From Thiocapsa sp. KS1 (GTDB lineage Bacteria; Pseudomonadota; Gammaproteobacteria; Chromatiales; Chromatiaceae), in NCBI RefSeq assembly GCF_001499735.1, contig NZ_LN848257.1:3086395-3139440 (forward strand): a stretch of DNA of 53,046 bases, given 5' to 3'. The notes under the pieces were generated by a model. That model worked only from the letters and a program-made list of their open reading frames with translations, was not told the origin of the DNA and did no database searches. The position numbers and the translations under genes are program-made. Below, one piece after another: positions 52,527-53,046 of the stretch (the first letter of the stretch is position 1; each line of letters opens with the position of its first letter).

Positions 52527-53046
52527 ATGGACCATGCGATCCTCTTTGCCGACCGGCTCGGAACGGAGCTCCTGCCGCTGACCGACCGAACCTGCGTCGC
52601 TCTCTTGCCCGTCGCCGGGAAACCGATGGTCGAGCACGCCCTGGAGGCACTTGCTCGTGCGGGGATTCGACAGGTTCTGGTCGTGGTCTCGCCCTTTGCC
52701 GACGAGGTCCAGCGGATCATCGGCGAGGGTACGCGCTGGGGCTTGCGTCTGACCTACACGCTGACCCGCGGGGAGGAGGATCCGACGGTGGTGGTCGATC
52801 GTCTGGGCAGGCGCCTGGACGGCCCCTTCGTCGCCTTGCGCGGCGATCTGATCCACGGCTTCGATGTCGCCGCCTGGATCTCGGCGGCGGCAGCGACGGC
52901 CGGCGATCACGTCTGGGCGGAGGCCAACGGCGTGTCCGCGGCCTGCGGCATCCGGCGCGCCGGCGCGCTTGACTTGGCCCCGTTATCCTGGCCACTGCCG
53001 CGCCGCGAGGCATCGGTTCCGGAGACGACCTGGATCGCAGTCGAGG
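52527..53046 (+). CDS. Nucleotidyltransferase (sugar-nucleotide synthesis type), 3' truncated by window
   Basis: An ATG at 52527 opens a frame that continues past the window end (173 codons visible). It reads CVALLPVAGKPMVEHALEAL, then ARAGIRQVLVVVSPFADEVQ and RIIGEGTRWGLRLTYTLTRG. This is the pattern of NTP-transferase enzymes that make NDP-sugars or activate sugar phosphates, with the GKP motif in the sugar/nucleotide site. The usual G-rich loop before this (LAAGxGTRL) is replaced by FADRLGTELLPLT, so activity may be altered. A weak ribosome site precedes it; it follows the initiating transferase by 24 bp in the same operon. Confidence 0.75.
   Translation, partial: MDHAILFADRLGTELLPLTDRTCVALLPVAGKPMVEHALEALARAGIRQVLVVVSPFADEVQRIIGEGTRWGLRLTYTLTRGEEDPTVVVDRLGRRLDGPFVALRGDLIHGFDVAAWISAAAATAGDHVWAEANGVSAACGIRRAGALDLAPLSWPLPRREASVPETTWIAVE

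Overview
The window reads as a high-GC gammaproteobacterial chromosome segment. A purple sulfur bacterium of the Chromatiaceae is the best guess, inferred from the gene families (tandem Amt transporters behind a TorF-type porin, a SqrR-like ArsR repressor, an HptB/HsbR/HsbA-like switch) and codon style. No rRNA, tRNA or photosynthesis gene is present to confirm this.

Left part (1-21.5 kb) holds housekeeping and regulation: the 5' end of a membrane protein and a tiny KdpF-like peptide; an OmpR/EnvZ pair; a PrxQ peroxiredoxin; a hybrid histidine kinase, a response regulator with PAS domain and an ArsR repressor with a SqrR-type cysteine pair; spermidine synthase; and a minus-strand nitrogen operon (TorF-like porin, GlnK, two Amt proteins). 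Two NtrC-type sites, a sigma-54 promoter and a terminator-like leader hairpin precede that operon. Then follow ubiK, comM, a 194-bp inverted duplicated repeat, an ABC-F ATPase, glycogen phosphorylase and a three-gene phosphorelay/partner-switching module (PP2C response regulator, Hpt, STAS).

Right part (21.5 kb to the end) is a Wzx/Wzy-type exopolysaccharide locus. It has a Wza-like export lipoprotein and a Wzc-like protein with a degenerate kinase domain; two sets of secreted proteins (an LruC-domain protein and a two-gene operon) with matching sigma-54-like promoters on either side of a sigma-54 enhancer-binding regulator; glycosyltransferases, acyltransferases, a polymerase, a flippase, a phosphotransferase-fold protein, a secreted glycoside-hydrolase-like protein, an initiating sugar transferase, a WecG/TagA glycosyltransferase and the start of a nucleotidyltransferase. 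A type IV pilin with an unusual 140-residue C-terminal extension sits inside this locus on the opposite strand.

A small accessory block at 27.4-29.9 kb interrupts the polysaccharide locus. It contains an unrecognised 488-residue protein overlapping a DUF4258-like small protein, plus a protein with uracil-DNA-glycosylase-like motifs. The strongest leads for new biology are the extended pilin, this accessory block, the leader hairpin of the nitrogen operon, the shared sigma-54-like promoters, and the partner-switching module that lacks its kinase.
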